Shown here: piece by piece, positions 17,201 through 25,096 of the stretch
Layout of the letters: each line of letters starts with the position of its first letter
How positions within the stretch are numbered: position 1 is the stretch's first letter
Notes under the pieces: model-generated
What the model was told of the DNA's origin: nothing
Database searches by the model: none
The model's input: the letters and a program-made list of their open reading frames with translations, nothing else
Made by a program: the position numbers and the translations under genes
Source of the DNA: Novosphingobium mathurense
Lineage (GTDB): Bacteria; Pseudomonadota; Alphaproteobacteria; Sphingomonadales; Sphingomonadaceae
Direction: 5' to 3'
Assembly: GCF_900168325.1 (NCBI RefSeq)
Contig: NZ_FVZE01000002.1
Location: forward strand, 496,001 to 560,000
DNA length: 64,000 nucleotides

Positions 17201-18703
17201 TCAGCTTTCCAGCTGTCGCAGCAGCGAACGGACGTCGCCGTCCATGTCGGCATCGCGGGTGCGCAGTTCCTCGATCAGGCGCACGGCATGGATCACCGTA
17301 GAGTGATCGCGTCCGCCGAACTTGCGGCCGATCTCCGGGTAGGAGCGCGGCGTCAGCACCTTGGCGAGATACATGGCGACCTGCCGCGGACGAACCACGG
17401 CACGCGCGCGGCGCTTCGAACTCATCTCGGTCCGGTCGATCCGGTAGAACTGGCAGACCGTGCGCTGAATCTCGTCGATGGTGATCCGGCGGCGGTTGGC
17501 CGACAGGATGTCGGTGAGCTGTTCCTCGGCCAGCTGCAGCGAGACGGCCTGCCCGGTAAGCTGGGCATAGGCGATCAGCTTGTTGAGACCACCGACGAGT
17601 TCACGCACGTTGCGGTTGATCGTCCGTGCAAGGAACTCGATGACGTCGGCCGGGACCTCGATCGAGGAGAAACGCTGGAGGCGGTTCTCCAGGATCGAAC
17701 GGCGCAGTTCGATGTCGGCCGGCTGGATGTCGGCGACGAGGCCCATCGACAGGCGCGAGAGCAGGCGCGGCTCGACGCCGTCGAGCGCCTGGGGCGCGCG
17801 GTCGGCTGCGAAGACGAGGCGCTTGCCTTCCTGAAGCAGGGCATCGATCGTGTAGAGCAGCTCTTCCTGCGCCGAGGCCTTGCCGATGATGAACTGGATG
17901 TCGTCCACGAGCAGCAGGTCGAAACCACGCAGGCGCGCCTTGAACTCGATCATCTGGTTCTGGCGCAGCGCCTGGACGAATTCGACCATGAAGCGCTCTG
18001 CCGAGCAGTAGAAGATCCGCGCATGCGGGTGGTTCGCAAGGTAGGCATGCCCGATCGCGTGGAGCAGGTGCGTCTTGCCCTGTCCGGTCGCTGCCTTGAG
18101 GTAAAGCGGCGAGAACTGGGGCTTTTCACCGGCTGCCATGCGCTGCGCGGCATTGCAGGCGAGCACGTTGGCGGTGCCGGTCACGAAAGTCGAGAAGGTC
18201 TGCGACGCATCGATGCCTGCCGGCCCCTGACCCAGCGACGCGAAGGCATCGCCGCTCAGCGCCGCCGAGATCGCGTCGCTTGCACCCACGACCGAATCGT
18301 TCGCCGGCGCGTGGCTGGGACGGCCGCCATGGCCGAGACGCAGCTCGGGCAGCTGGCGACGGCCCGGGTGAACGAGAATGCGCACGTGGCGCACGTCGGG
18401 ACGGGCGATCTTCCATGCCAGCGAGAGGCGATCGGCAAATCGGTCATTGACCCAATTCGCCGAGAACTCGGTCGGCAGGTACAGATCGAGCGTACCCGTT
18501 TCCTTGCAATAGTTGCCGGGCTGGATCGGCTTGATCCACTGGCTGTGAGCCTGGTGTCCCAGGTCCTTGCGCAGGCCCTGGCTGATGTCTGCCCAGTCCG
18601 CCGCCAAATTCACGGCTTCCTGATCCTCTTCCATCACCACTTTTCCTGCCTTCGATTTCTTCACTGTCTGGTTTGCGCCCTGACCCGCCGAATTACCTGT
18701 CAC
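17201..18703 (-). CDS. dnaA: Chromosomal replication initiator DnaA
   Basis: A 500-residue initiator ATPase that opens oriC. Domain I starts at LAADWADISQGLRKDLGHQ (residues ~33-51), domain II is a short linker, domain III has Walker A ATGQGKTH (~205-212), Walker B LLLVDDIQF and the arginine-finger segment LLSRLSMGL, and domain IV has the DNA-binding helix GRDHSTVIHAVRLIEE near the C-terminus. The first glycine of the usual GxxGxGKT is Ala. GTG 18703 is chosen for the AAGGGGAG nine bases upstream; an ATG at 18634 would give a shorter domain I lead. The gene is transcribed away from rpsT, a standard alphaproteobacterial arrangement. Confidence 0.97.
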   Translation of the reverse strand: MTGNSAGQGANQTVKKSKAGKVVMEEDQEAVNLAADWADISQGLRKDLGHQAHSQWIKPIQPGNYCKETGTLDLYLPTEFSANWVNDRFADRLSLAWKIARPDVRHVRILVHPGRRQLPELRLGHGGRPSHAPANDSVVGASDAISAALSGDAFASLGQGPAGIDASQTFSTFVTGTANVLACNAAQRMAAGEKPQFSPLYLKAATGQGKTHLLHAIGHAYLANHPHARIFYCSAERFMVEFVQALRQNQMIEFKARLRGFDLLLVDDIQFIIGKASAQEELLYTIDALLQEGKRLVFAADRAPQALDGVEPRLLSRLSMGLVADIQPADIELRRSILENRLQRFSSIEVPADVIEFLARTINRNVRELVGGLNKLIAYAQLTGQAVSLQLAEEQLTDILSANRRRITIDEIQRTVCQFYRIDRTEMSSKRRARAVVRPRQVAMYLAKVLTPRSYPEIGRKFGGRDHSTVIHAVRLIEELRTRDADMDGDVRSLLRQLES

Positions 18704-18982
18704 TTGGTCGAACTCCCCTTGCCCGCAACCAACCCCCGATATTCGGGCCGGCAACGGAACTGGTCTCATCACGATTGCAAGGCAAAACGACCCCGTCACC
18801 GCAAACGCGAGTTTGCGGCAATTGTCTTACATGCTTTCGATATTCCCCGGCCAGTTCCGCAACGGCCGAGGACCTTCATAAGGAGGCCTTGGGCCGACAG
18901 GCAAGACGGTCGGTTCAAATAAATAAAATTATCTCGGCTTGACTCACGGAAGACTGCCGAAAAAGCGTCATGAAGTATTTTC

Positions 18983-19000
18983 TTACTGAAATTTCAGTAA
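18983..19000. repeat. Perfect 18-base palindrome
   Basis: TTACTGAAA directly followed by its reverse complement TTTCAGTAA. It lies in AT-rich DNA ~280 bases upstream of the dnaA start and 71 bases before the rpsT terminator. A twofold-symmetric protein-binding site is the simplest reading; without a loop it makes a poor terminator. Confidence 0.7.
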
Positions 19001-19070
19001 CTTACGAAAATGCCTATGACGAATCGCAGCTATTCCGCGCACTTGCGGATTCTTCCGCACTGCAGCACCG

Positions 19071-19119
19071 GAAACAAGAACGGAGCCGGAGATTATCTCT
19101 CCGGCTCCGTTCTTGTTTC
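19071..19119 (-). terminator. Strong intrinsic terminator of rpsT
   Basis: A 22-base perfect stem (19071-19092 with 19098-19119) closes a five-base loop, TTATC. On the minus strand the 3' arm ends TTCTTGTTTC, giving a U-rich tail. It lies 60 bases past the rpsT stop, before the dnaA leader. It could act in both directions. Confidence 0.9.
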
Positions 19120-19178
19120 GTGCCTGCTTCACCCTGCGTTTGGAGTCGCGACTCCAGTCTCAGGTGATTCGCGGCGAC

Positions 19179-19439
19179 TCAGAGAGCGGCGACGCGCTTG
19201 CTGAGGCGCGACATCTTGCGCGCAGCGGTATTCTTGTGGAGCACGCCACGGGCAACACCACGGGCCAGCTCGGGCTGGGCAGCCTTCAGGGCTTCCGCAG
19301 CGGCAGTCTTGTCGCCACCGGCGATGGCGCTCTCGACCTTCTTCACGAAGGTGCGGATGCGGCTGACGCGGTTGATGTTGATCTCGGCGCGGCGCTCATT
19401 GCGACGGATGCGCTTGCGGGCTTGCGGCGTGTTGGCCAT
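19179..19439 (-). CDS. rpsT: 30S ribosomal protein S20
   Basis: An 86-residue, strongly basic S20: [20 protein letters not shown] at the N-terminus, [21 protein letters not shown] in the middle and [20 protein letters not shown] at the C-terminus, all family hallmarks. S20 binds 16S rRNA early in 30S assembly. ATG 19439 follows GGAAAG; longer frames upstream overlap the promoter and are not used. A near-consensus promoter lies ~80 bases upstream and a strong terminator downstream, so it is a single-gene unit between mutM and dnaA. Confidence 0.98.
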   Translation of the reverse strand: MANTPQARKRIRRNERRAEININRVSRIRTFVKKVESAIAGGDKTAAAEALKAAQPELARGVARGVLHKNTAARKMSRLSKRVAAL

Positions 19440-19521
19440 GAACTTTCCTCTGTCTGGCCGCCGGGCGGCCCAATTGCCTGTCGAATCTGCTGCTGGCGAG
19501 CGGACTCGCCGGAAAGCGCGC

Positions 19522-19550
19522 CCCTTAGCGGCAGGCGGTGCTTGCGTCAA
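19522..19550 (-). promoter_or_regulatory. Housekeeping promoter of rpsT
   Basis: On the minus strand TTGACG (19550-19545), 17 bases, then TAAGGG (19527-19522). This is the clearest housekeeping promoter in the window. Transcription would begin near 19515, leaving a ~75-base leader before rpsT. Confidence 0.75.
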
Positions 19551-19676
19551 GCCGCAGGCATGGCTGCAAACCGCCTGATTCTGCAGCTTTGGCCCAATAT
19601 CGCCGCTCCCGGTGCGCGTGGCCGGGCCTGTTGCGGGCGACCTTGGCGCAGACTCGCAATGGCAAGCGGCCTCGCA

Positions 19677-20489
19677 CTATTTCTGGCAGCGCCTGCACCA
19701 GAAGGTGCTGCGCCCGCCCTGGACGAAGCGCAGGACCGGCGCGCCGCAGGTGCAGGCCTGCCCTTCGCGGCCGTAGACCTGCCAGGAGGCGGCGAAATAA
19801 CCCAGTTCGCCGGTCGGCTGCGCATAGTCGCGAATGGTCGACCCGCCGGCCGCGATCGATTCGGTCAGCACCTCGCGGATCGCCGGCACGAGTCGGGCGA
19901 GGGCGGGCAGGGATACCCGGCCCGCCGCTTTGTCCGGGCGGATGCCGGACCGGAACAGCGCCTCGCATACATAGATATTGCCGAGGCCAGCCACGATCGT
20001 CTGGTCGAGCAGGAGTTGCTTGATCGGCGCGGTGCGGTCCTTGAAGGCGGCGCGCAGGTGCGCGGGCGTGAGCGCGTCGCCCAGCGGTTCCGGCCCCATG
20101 TCGGCAAACGGGCCCCAAGCTTCGAGTCCTTCGGTTGCAACGAGGTCGACCGAGCCGAAGCGCCGGGCGTCGTTGAGCGCGAGGACATGGCCGGAGCCCG
20201 TTTCGATCACGAGGTGGTCGTGTTTCTCGGGCCGTTCCGGCTCGATCCGCCAGCGACCGGACATGCCGAGATGGAAGACCATGGTCTGGCCGCGGTCGCT
20301 ATGGATCAGCCCGTATTTCGCCCGGCGTCCCATCGCGGTGACCGTGGCACCGGTCATGACCTGCACGAGATCGGGCGGGAAGGGGCGGCGTAAGTCGGGG
20401 CGGTTGACCGCGATGCGCGCAATCCTCTCGCCTTCGAGAAAGCGGGCAAGCCCACGCACGGTCGTCTCTACTTCGGGTAATTCTGGCAT
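19677..20489 (-). CDS. mutM: Formamidopyrimidine-DNA glycosylase (Fpg)
   Basis: A 270-residue bifunctional glycosylase/AP lyase that excises 8-oxoguanine. After Met, the catalytic Pro-Glu of PELPEVETTVRGL is present; the conserved lysine is in GRRAKYGLI; the H2TH helix is near QTIVAGLGNIYVCEALF; and the C-terminal zinc finger is C-X2-C-X16-C-X2-C (TCGAP...WCRRCQ). ATG 20489 is the family start. It is divergent from the EamA transporter (100 bases between starts). Confidence 0.97.
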   Translation of the reverse strand: MPELPEVETTVRGLARFLEGERIARIAVNRPDLRRPFPPDLVQVMTGATVTAMGRRAKYGLIHSDRGQTMVFHLGMSGRWRIEPERPEKHDHLVIETGSGHVLALNDARRFGSVDLVATEGLEAWGPFADMGPEPLGDALTPAHLRAAFKDRTAPIKQLLLDQTIVAGLGNIYVCEALFRSGIRPDKAAGRVSLPALARLVPAIREVLTESIAAGGSTIRDYAQPTGELGYFAASWQVYGREGQACTCGAPVLRFVQGGRSTFWCRRCQK

Positions 20490-20589
20490 CGCCATGCAGA
20501 TAGGCGCGCGATGCCCTCCTGTCATCGTCCGTGATCGTTGGGCCCGGTCGCGCTCGCCAATCGCGCAGCTCCCGGCTAAGGCCGCGGGC

Positions 20590-21534
20590 ATGGGCAACGA
20601 CCGGTCGCACCTTCGCGCTTTTCTCATGCTGGGCATCGTCATGCTGTGCTGGGCAGGCAATTCGATCATCGGGCGCGCCGTGCGCGACGATATCCCGCCG
20701 CTGACGCTGGCCTTCGGGCGTTGGACGATCGCAGTGCTGATCCTGCTGCCGATCGCCTGGCGTCAGCTGGTACTGGAACGCGAGGCGGTGCGGGCGGGTT
20801 GGCGCTGGATCGTCGCGCTCGGTGTGCTGGGCATCGTCTGCTTCAATTCGCTGATCTATTCCGGCCTGCATTATACGACGGCGGCCAATGCTCTTCTGCT
20901 GCAGGCCTCGGTGCCGGCGCTCGTGCTGCTGTTCGACCGCATCTTCTTCAAGTCGCGGCCCGACAGGATGCAGGCGATCGGTGTCGGTGCATCGACGCTG
21001 GGGGTGGCCGCTATCGTTTTTCGCGGTGAGCTTTCCGCGGTTCTGAAGCTGGAGATCGGCGGCAAGGGCGATGCCGTGATCCTGTGCGCCGTGGTGGTCT
21101 GGTCGCTCTACACCGTGCTCTTGCGCAAGAAGCCACCGGTCAGTGCCCTCGTGTTCGTGCTGCTGACCTTTGCACTGGGCTCGGTAGTGCTGGCGCCCCT
21201 GGCCGCGATGGAATGGCTGCAGGGGCAGCGGGTGAACTGGAGCCTGCCGGTGCTGGGCGCCTTCGCCTATGTCGGCGTGTTTCCCTCGATCCTGGCCTAC
21301 TTCATCTACAATGCCGCGACTGCCAAGATCGGACCGGCGCGCGCGGGTCAGGGCATCACTCTCATGCCGCTGTTCGGAGCCCTGCTTTCGGCGCTGCTGC
21401 TGGGCGAGCGGCTGCACGGCTACCACTTTGCCGGTATCGTCCTGATTCTCGGCGGGATCATTCTCTCGGCCCTTGCGTTGTGCAGCAGTGCAGCGGGCAA
21501 AACTCCGGTGGCGCCCGGGGCGGCACGACGCTAG
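20590..21534 (+). CDS. EamA/DMT-superfamily transporter
   Basis: A 314-residue inner-membrane protein with ten predicted spans in two EamA repeats (first from LRAFLMLGIVMLCWAGNSII, second from GDAVILCAVVVWSLYTVLL). The conserved WxxNxxxGR start of EamA proteins appears as WAGNSIIGRAV, and the closing helices contain LLLGERLHGYHFAGIVLILGG. Drug/metabolite exporters of this type move amino acids or other small metabolites; substrate unknown. ATG 20590 chosen because the hydrophobic part begins soon after. It ends 10 bases before ubiE, so the two may be co-transcribed. Confidence 0.92.
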   Translation: MGNDRSHLRAFLMLGIVMLCWAGNSIIGRAVRDDIPPLTLAFGRWTIAVLILLPIAWRQLVLEREAVRAGWRWIVALGVLGIVCFNSLIYSGLHYTTAANALLLQASVPALVLLFDRIFFKSRPDRMQAIGVGASTLGVAAIVFRGELSAVLKLEIGGKGDAVILCAVVVWSLYTVLLRKKPPVSALVFVLLTFALGSVVLAPLAAMEWLQGQRVNWSLPVLGAFAYVGVFPSILAYFIYNAATAKIGPARAGQGITLMPLFGALLSALLLGERLHGYHFAGIVLILGGIILSALALCSSAAGKTPVAPGAARR

Positions 21535-21544
21535 AGGACGGCGC

Positions 21545-22276
21545 ATGAACGAAAAGGTTTCCTTCGGCTACGAAGAAGTCGCCCCCGAGGACAAGGAGGG
21601 CCGCGTCGGCGCGGTCTTCTCCAGCGTCGCGCGCAAGTACGATGTCATGAACGATGCCATGTCCGCCGGCATGCACCGCTTGTGGAAGGACAAGTTCGTG
21701 CGCCGCGTGAAGCCGCAGGCGGGCGAGCAGATCCTCGACATGGCGGGCGGCACCGGCGACATCGCCTTTCGCATGGAGCCTTCGGGCGCGGCGATTACGG
21801 TCTCCGATATCAATCAGGACATGCTCGACGTCGGCATCGAGCGGGCCATGGAACGCGGCATCGACAGCCTTGTCTGGTCGCGCCAGAACGCCGAGGAACT
21901 GTCCTTCCCGGACCGCTTCTTCGACGCCTACACGATCGCCTTCGGCATCCGGAACGTCACGCATATCGACAAGGCGCTGGCCGAGGCGCACCGCGTGCTC
22001 AAGTTCGGCGGACGCTTCTTCTGCCTCGAATTCTCGACGACCGAATGGCCGGGCTTCAAGGAAGTCTACGACGCCTATTCGCATCACCTCGTCCCCAGGA
22101 TCGGGCAGGCGATTGCCGGCGACGCGGATTCCTATCGCTATCTCATCGAATCGATCCGGCGCTTCCCGCCGATGCCCGAATTCGAGGCGATGATCCGCGA
22201 GGCGGGCTTCCGGCACACCAAGGTCGAGCCGATCATGGGCGGCCTCGTCGCGATCCATTCGGGCTGGAAGGTGTAA
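21545..22276 (+). CDS. ubiE: Ubiquinone/menaquinone C-methyltransferase UbiE
   Basis: A 243-residue SAM-dependent methyltransferase acting on the ubiquinone precursor ring. FSSVARKYDVMNDAMSAGMH (residues ~26-45) and ILDMAGGTGDIAFRM (motif I, ~63-77) are characteristic, with IAFGIRNVTHIDKAL and FCLEFS later. ATG 21545 follows AGAGGACGGC. ubiB is 69 bases downstream, the common alphaproteobacterial order ubiE-ubiB. The organism therefore makes ubiquinone; ubiG lies at 42.6 kb. Confidence 0.97.
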   Translation: MNEKVSFGYEEVAPEDKEGRVGAVFSSVARKYDVMNDAMSAGMHRLWKDKFVRRVKPQAGEQILDMAGGTGDIAFRMEPSGAAITVSDINQDMLDVGIERAMERGIDSLVWSRQNAEELSFPDRFFDAYTIAFGIRNVTHIDKALAEAHRVLKFGGRFFCLEFSTTEWPGFKEVYDAYSHHLVPRIGQAIAGDADSYRYLIESIRRFPPMPEFEAMIREAGFRHTKVEPIMGGLVAIHSGWKV

Positions 22277-22345
22277 GCCAGCCATGGTCCCGAACGGTAA
22301 TGCCACGGCGAGGGCCGCAGGCGCGCGGCATTCGGGTGCGACCGC

Positions 22346-23923
22346 GTGACCGGCAAGGTGATGCATATCGCCCGCCTGCTCAAATGGGGGCGGGTGCTGG
22401 CGCGCCACGGTGCATTGCGCGGGATCGAGAAGGACCGCAATGCCCCGGCGCCGGTAAAGCGCCTGTGCCGCATCGCCCGTTTCGGGACGCGCCAGCCGAA
22501 GGAACCGGACTATGCCGGCGCCTTCCAGGAAATCGGCCCTGCGGCGATCAAGCTGGGCCAGGCATTGGCGACGCGCCCGGATCTCGTCGGCGAAGGGCCG
22601 GCGCGCAATCTGCTCACCCTGCAGGACAGCCTGCCACCCGTAGCCTTCGGGCTGATCCGCGAACGCGTGGAGGAGAGCTTCGGCAGACCGATCGAGGCGA
22701 TGTTCTCCTCGTTCGACGAAGAGCCCATCGGCGCGGCGTCGATTGCGCAGGTGCACCGGGCCGTGACGACCGATGGCCGCCATGTCGCGGTCAAGGTCCT
22801 GCGCCCGCGCATTCGCGAGAAGTTCGCCCAGGACGTGGGCACTTACGAATGGGCCGCGGCACACCTCGAGGCGCTGGGCGGCGAGGCGACGCGCCTGCGT
22901 CCGCGCGCGGTGATCGACAACCTCAAGCGCTGGACCCTGCGCGAGCTCGACCTGCGGCGTGAGGCAGCCTCGGCTTCGGAACTGGCCGAGGCGATGAAGG
23001 GCATCGAAGGCTACGCCGTCCCCGACATCGACTGGGACCGCACCAACGGCTCGGTGCTGACGGTCGAATGGGTCGACGGCGTCAAGATGAGCGACCTCGA
23101 AGCGCTGCGCGCCGCCGGGCACGACTTGCCCCGGCTTGCCCGCAAGCTGGTCCTGACGTTCCTGACCCAGGCGATCTCCAGTGGATTCTTCCATGCCGAC
23201 ATGCACCAGGGCAACCTGTTCGTGCGCGATGACGGCACCATCGTCGCCATCGACTTCGGCATCATGGGCCGGATCAACCGACAGGCACGCCTCTGGCTGG
23301 CCGAGATCCTCTATGGCCTGACCACCGGCAACTATCGCCGTGTCGCCGAGATCCACTTCGAAGCCCAATACGTGCCGAGCTATCACACCGTCGAGGAGTT
23401 CGCGACGGCGCTGCGCGCGGTAGGCGAGCCGATGCGCGGCAAGCCGGTGTCGGAGCTTTCGGTCGGGCAGATGCTCGATGGGCTCTTCGCCATCACCCGT
23501 GACTTCGACATGCAGGTCCAGCCGCATCTGCTGTTGCTGCAGAAGACCATGGTCATGGTTGAAGGGCTCGCGACCGCGCTCGATCCGCAGATCAACATGT
23601 GGGACGTCTCAGGACCTTTCGTGAAGGACTGGCTGCGCGACGAATTGGGGCCGGAAGCGAAGATCGCCGACCGCCTGCGCGAAGACCTCGGCACACTGGC
23701 GCGCCTGCCCGACCTGGTACGCCGGATCGAGGAGAAGTTCCCGCCCAAGGGCGGTGCGCCCGAACAGGCGCCGCTGCCTGAAGTGGACCTGATCTGGGCC
23801 GGAAGATCGGCGCGGGAGGCTTCGGGCACACCTGATGTTAACCATTGGGGGGGCTATGTTGTGGCAGCGCTTGCTGGGGGCATTGCTGCATGGGCCGTCA
23901 CGTACTGGAGCATTCTGGGCTAG
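22346..23923 (+). CDS. ubiB: Ubiquinone biosynthesis kinase-like protein UbiB
   Basis: A 525-residue atypical kinase (ABC1/ADCK/COQ8 family) needed for ubiquinone synthesis. The invariant KxGQ segment is AAIKLGQALATRPD (residues ~66-79), the Ala-rich loop EPIGAASIAQVH follows, then HVAVKVLRP with the nucleotide-binding lysine, HADMHQGNLFV as catalytic loop and AIDFGIMGRI as metal-binding motif. A C-terminal hydrophobic helix (YVVAALAGGIAAWAVTYW) anchors it in the membrane. GTG 22346 or ATG 22361 are both possible starts. Its end overlaps possible upstream starts of the next gene. Confidence 0.96.
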   Translation: MTGKVMHIARLLKWGRVLARHGALRGIEKDRNAPAPVKRLCRIARFGTRQPKEPDYAGAFQEIGPAAIKLGQALATRPDLVGEGPARNLLTLQDSLPPVAFGLIRERVEESFGRPIEAMFSSFDEEPIGAASIAQVHRAVTTDGRHVAVKVLRPRIREKFAQDVGTYEWAAAHLEALGGEATRLRPRAVIDNLKRWTLRELDLRREAASASELAEAMKGIEGYAVPDIDWDRTNGSVLTVEWVDGVKMSDLEALRAAGHDLPRLARKLVLTFLTQAISSGFFHADMHQGNLFVRDDGTIVAIDFGIMGRINRQARLWLAEILYGLTTGNYRRVAEIHFEAQYVPSYHTVEEFATALRAVGEPMRGKPVSELSVGQMLDGLFAITRDFDMQVQPHLLLLQKTMVMVEGLATALDPQINMWDVSGPFVKDWLRDELGPEAKIADRLREDLGTLARLPDLVRRIEEKFPPKGGAPEQAPLPEVDLIWAGRSAREASGTPDVNHWGGYVVAALAGGIAAWAVTYWSILG

Positions 23924-23997
23924 GCCCGAGGGCCGGGGGGCTTGCGCCTGCCTCGGCTCATGCTCCTGTCGCGCCGCGTTTTTCCGACTGGTCGCCG

Positions 23998-25092
23998 ATG
24001 CTCGCCCGGCTGGTCCTGGCGATCCTCGGCCTGCTGCTTGTCGCCTCGGCCATGGTGCCGGTCGGCCGACCGGAAGGCACGCCCGGGGCCATCGTCGCCT
24101 CGCCGGACGGGCCGGTCGACACCGCCGATGAGCCCTACGACGAGGATATCGCCCTCTACGAAGCGGCCATCGAGCGCATTCGCCACGGCGAGAACTATTA
24201 CGATTTCATCGTCCCTGAGCAGCGGGCGCGCAACTATCCGGTGAATCCGGGCCTTGCCGTGCGCCTGCCGACGCTGGCCTATCTCGATGCGTGGCTGGGA
24301 GAGCCGGGGCAGATCGTCGCTGCCATTGCGCTGATGCTTGGGGTGATCGCCGCGTGGTGGTCGCGCTTCCGCGAGGATACCTCGCTCGGCCGCCTGCCGC
24401 GCATGGCGACGACCATGGTTTTCGTCGACGCTTCGCTGGGGCTGAACCGTCACTATTTCCCGCTCCATGAGTTATGGGCGGGCATGCTCGTCGCGCTCTC
24501 CTTCGGCCTGCACCGCATCGGTACGGCTGGACAGGGCGGGCGCTGGGCAGGGGCTTTCCTCGCCGCGGCACTGGCTTTGGCAATCCGGGAGCATACCTTG
24601 CCTTTCGTGCTGCTGATGGCGGCAACTGCGCTCTATTACCGCAACTGGCGCGAGGCCGGGGCCTGGATCGCGCTGGTCGCGGTCTTCCTCGCCGCGCTGG
24701 CATGGCATCTGGACATCGTCTCGCGCGATGTCCTGCCCAGCGACCCGCATTCCGCGCCTTGGCTGGTGATGCGCGGGCTGTCAGGCTGGCTGGCCAATGT
24801 CGTGCAGGCGAGCAATCTGCGGTTCCTGCCGCACTGGCTGGCGGGACCCGCCGTGGTGCTCATGGCCTTTGGCTGGCTGGGCTGGAATTCGCGGGCCGGG
24901 ACCTTCGGCTTCCTGCTCAGCGCGGGGTATGGCTTCGTCTTCATGCTCGCCGGACGCTGGGACAACTTCTACTGGGGCGCGATGATCGCGCCGGCGATGT
25001 TCGCTGGCATCGTTTTCGCTCCGCGTGCAATTGCCGCATTGTTGGAAGCAGCCGGATCAGGGGAAAGGCCGCGGTTAGTCGCGGTAAAGTAA
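23998..25092 (+). CDS. Polytopic membrane protein, GT-C glycosyltransferase-like
   Basis: A ~364-residue inner-membrane protein with about nine or ten hydrophobic spans. The first periplasmic loop after span 1 carries a conserved-looking acidic motif, DEPYDEDIALYEAAIERIR followed by GENYYDFI, and a short RNYPVNPGLAVRLPTL; acidic residues in the first loop of polytopic proteins are characteristic of GT-C glycosyltransferases, so a lipid-linked sugar transferase is one possibility. Start ATG 23998 is chosen to begin span 1; an ATG at 23890, inside the ubiB end, would add 36 residues. coaBC starts four bases after the stop. Confidence 0.55.
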   Translation: MLARLVLAILGLLLVASAMVPVGRPEGTPGAIVASPDGPVDTADEPYDEDIALYEAAIERIRHGENYYDFIVPEQRARNYPVNPGLAVRLPTLAYLDAWLGEPGQIVAAIALMLGVIAAWWSRFREDTSLGRLPRMATTMVFVDASLGLNRHYFPLHELWAGMLVALSFGLHRIGTAGQGGRWAGAFLAAALALAIREHTLPFVLLMAATALYYRNWREAGAWIALVAVFLAALAWHLDIVSRDVLPSDPHSAPWLVMRGLSGWLANVVQASNLRFLPHWLAGPAVVLMAFGWLGWNSRAGTFGFLLSAGYGFVFMLAGRWDNFYWGAMIAPAMFAGIVFAPRAIAALLEAAGSGERPRLVAVK

Positions 25093-25096
25093 TTGC

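Larger units (their letters stand above)
18704..19178. other. AT-rich intergenic region between rpsT and dnaA
   Basis: A 475-base gene-free stretch holding the dnaA leader. From dnaA outward it has an eight-base dyad CCGCAAAC-GCGA-GTTTGCGG (18799-18818), an AT-rich patch (18916-18935), a perfect 18-base palindrome (18983-19000) and the rpsT terminator. I looked for DnaA boxes of the TTATCCACA type on both strands and found none, so I do not call an origin. Confidence 0.6.

Noticed and set aside
17171..18922. 583-codon plus-strand frame over dnaA
   Set aside because: Shadow of dnaA, which is fully supported on the other strand.
18970..19167. 65-codon plus-strand frame across the rpsT terminator
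   Set aside because: Runs through the perfect 22-base terminator stem and the 18-base palindrome; not a credible protein.
18704..19178. Possible replication origin between rpsT and dnaA
   Set aside because: The region is AT-rich and palindromic, but no TTATCCACA-type DnaA box was found on either strand, and in related alphaproteobacteria the origin is usually not between these genes.
21458..23527. 689-codon antisense frame over ubiE-ubiB
   Set aside because: Antisense of two well-supported genes; no motif, low-complexity composition.
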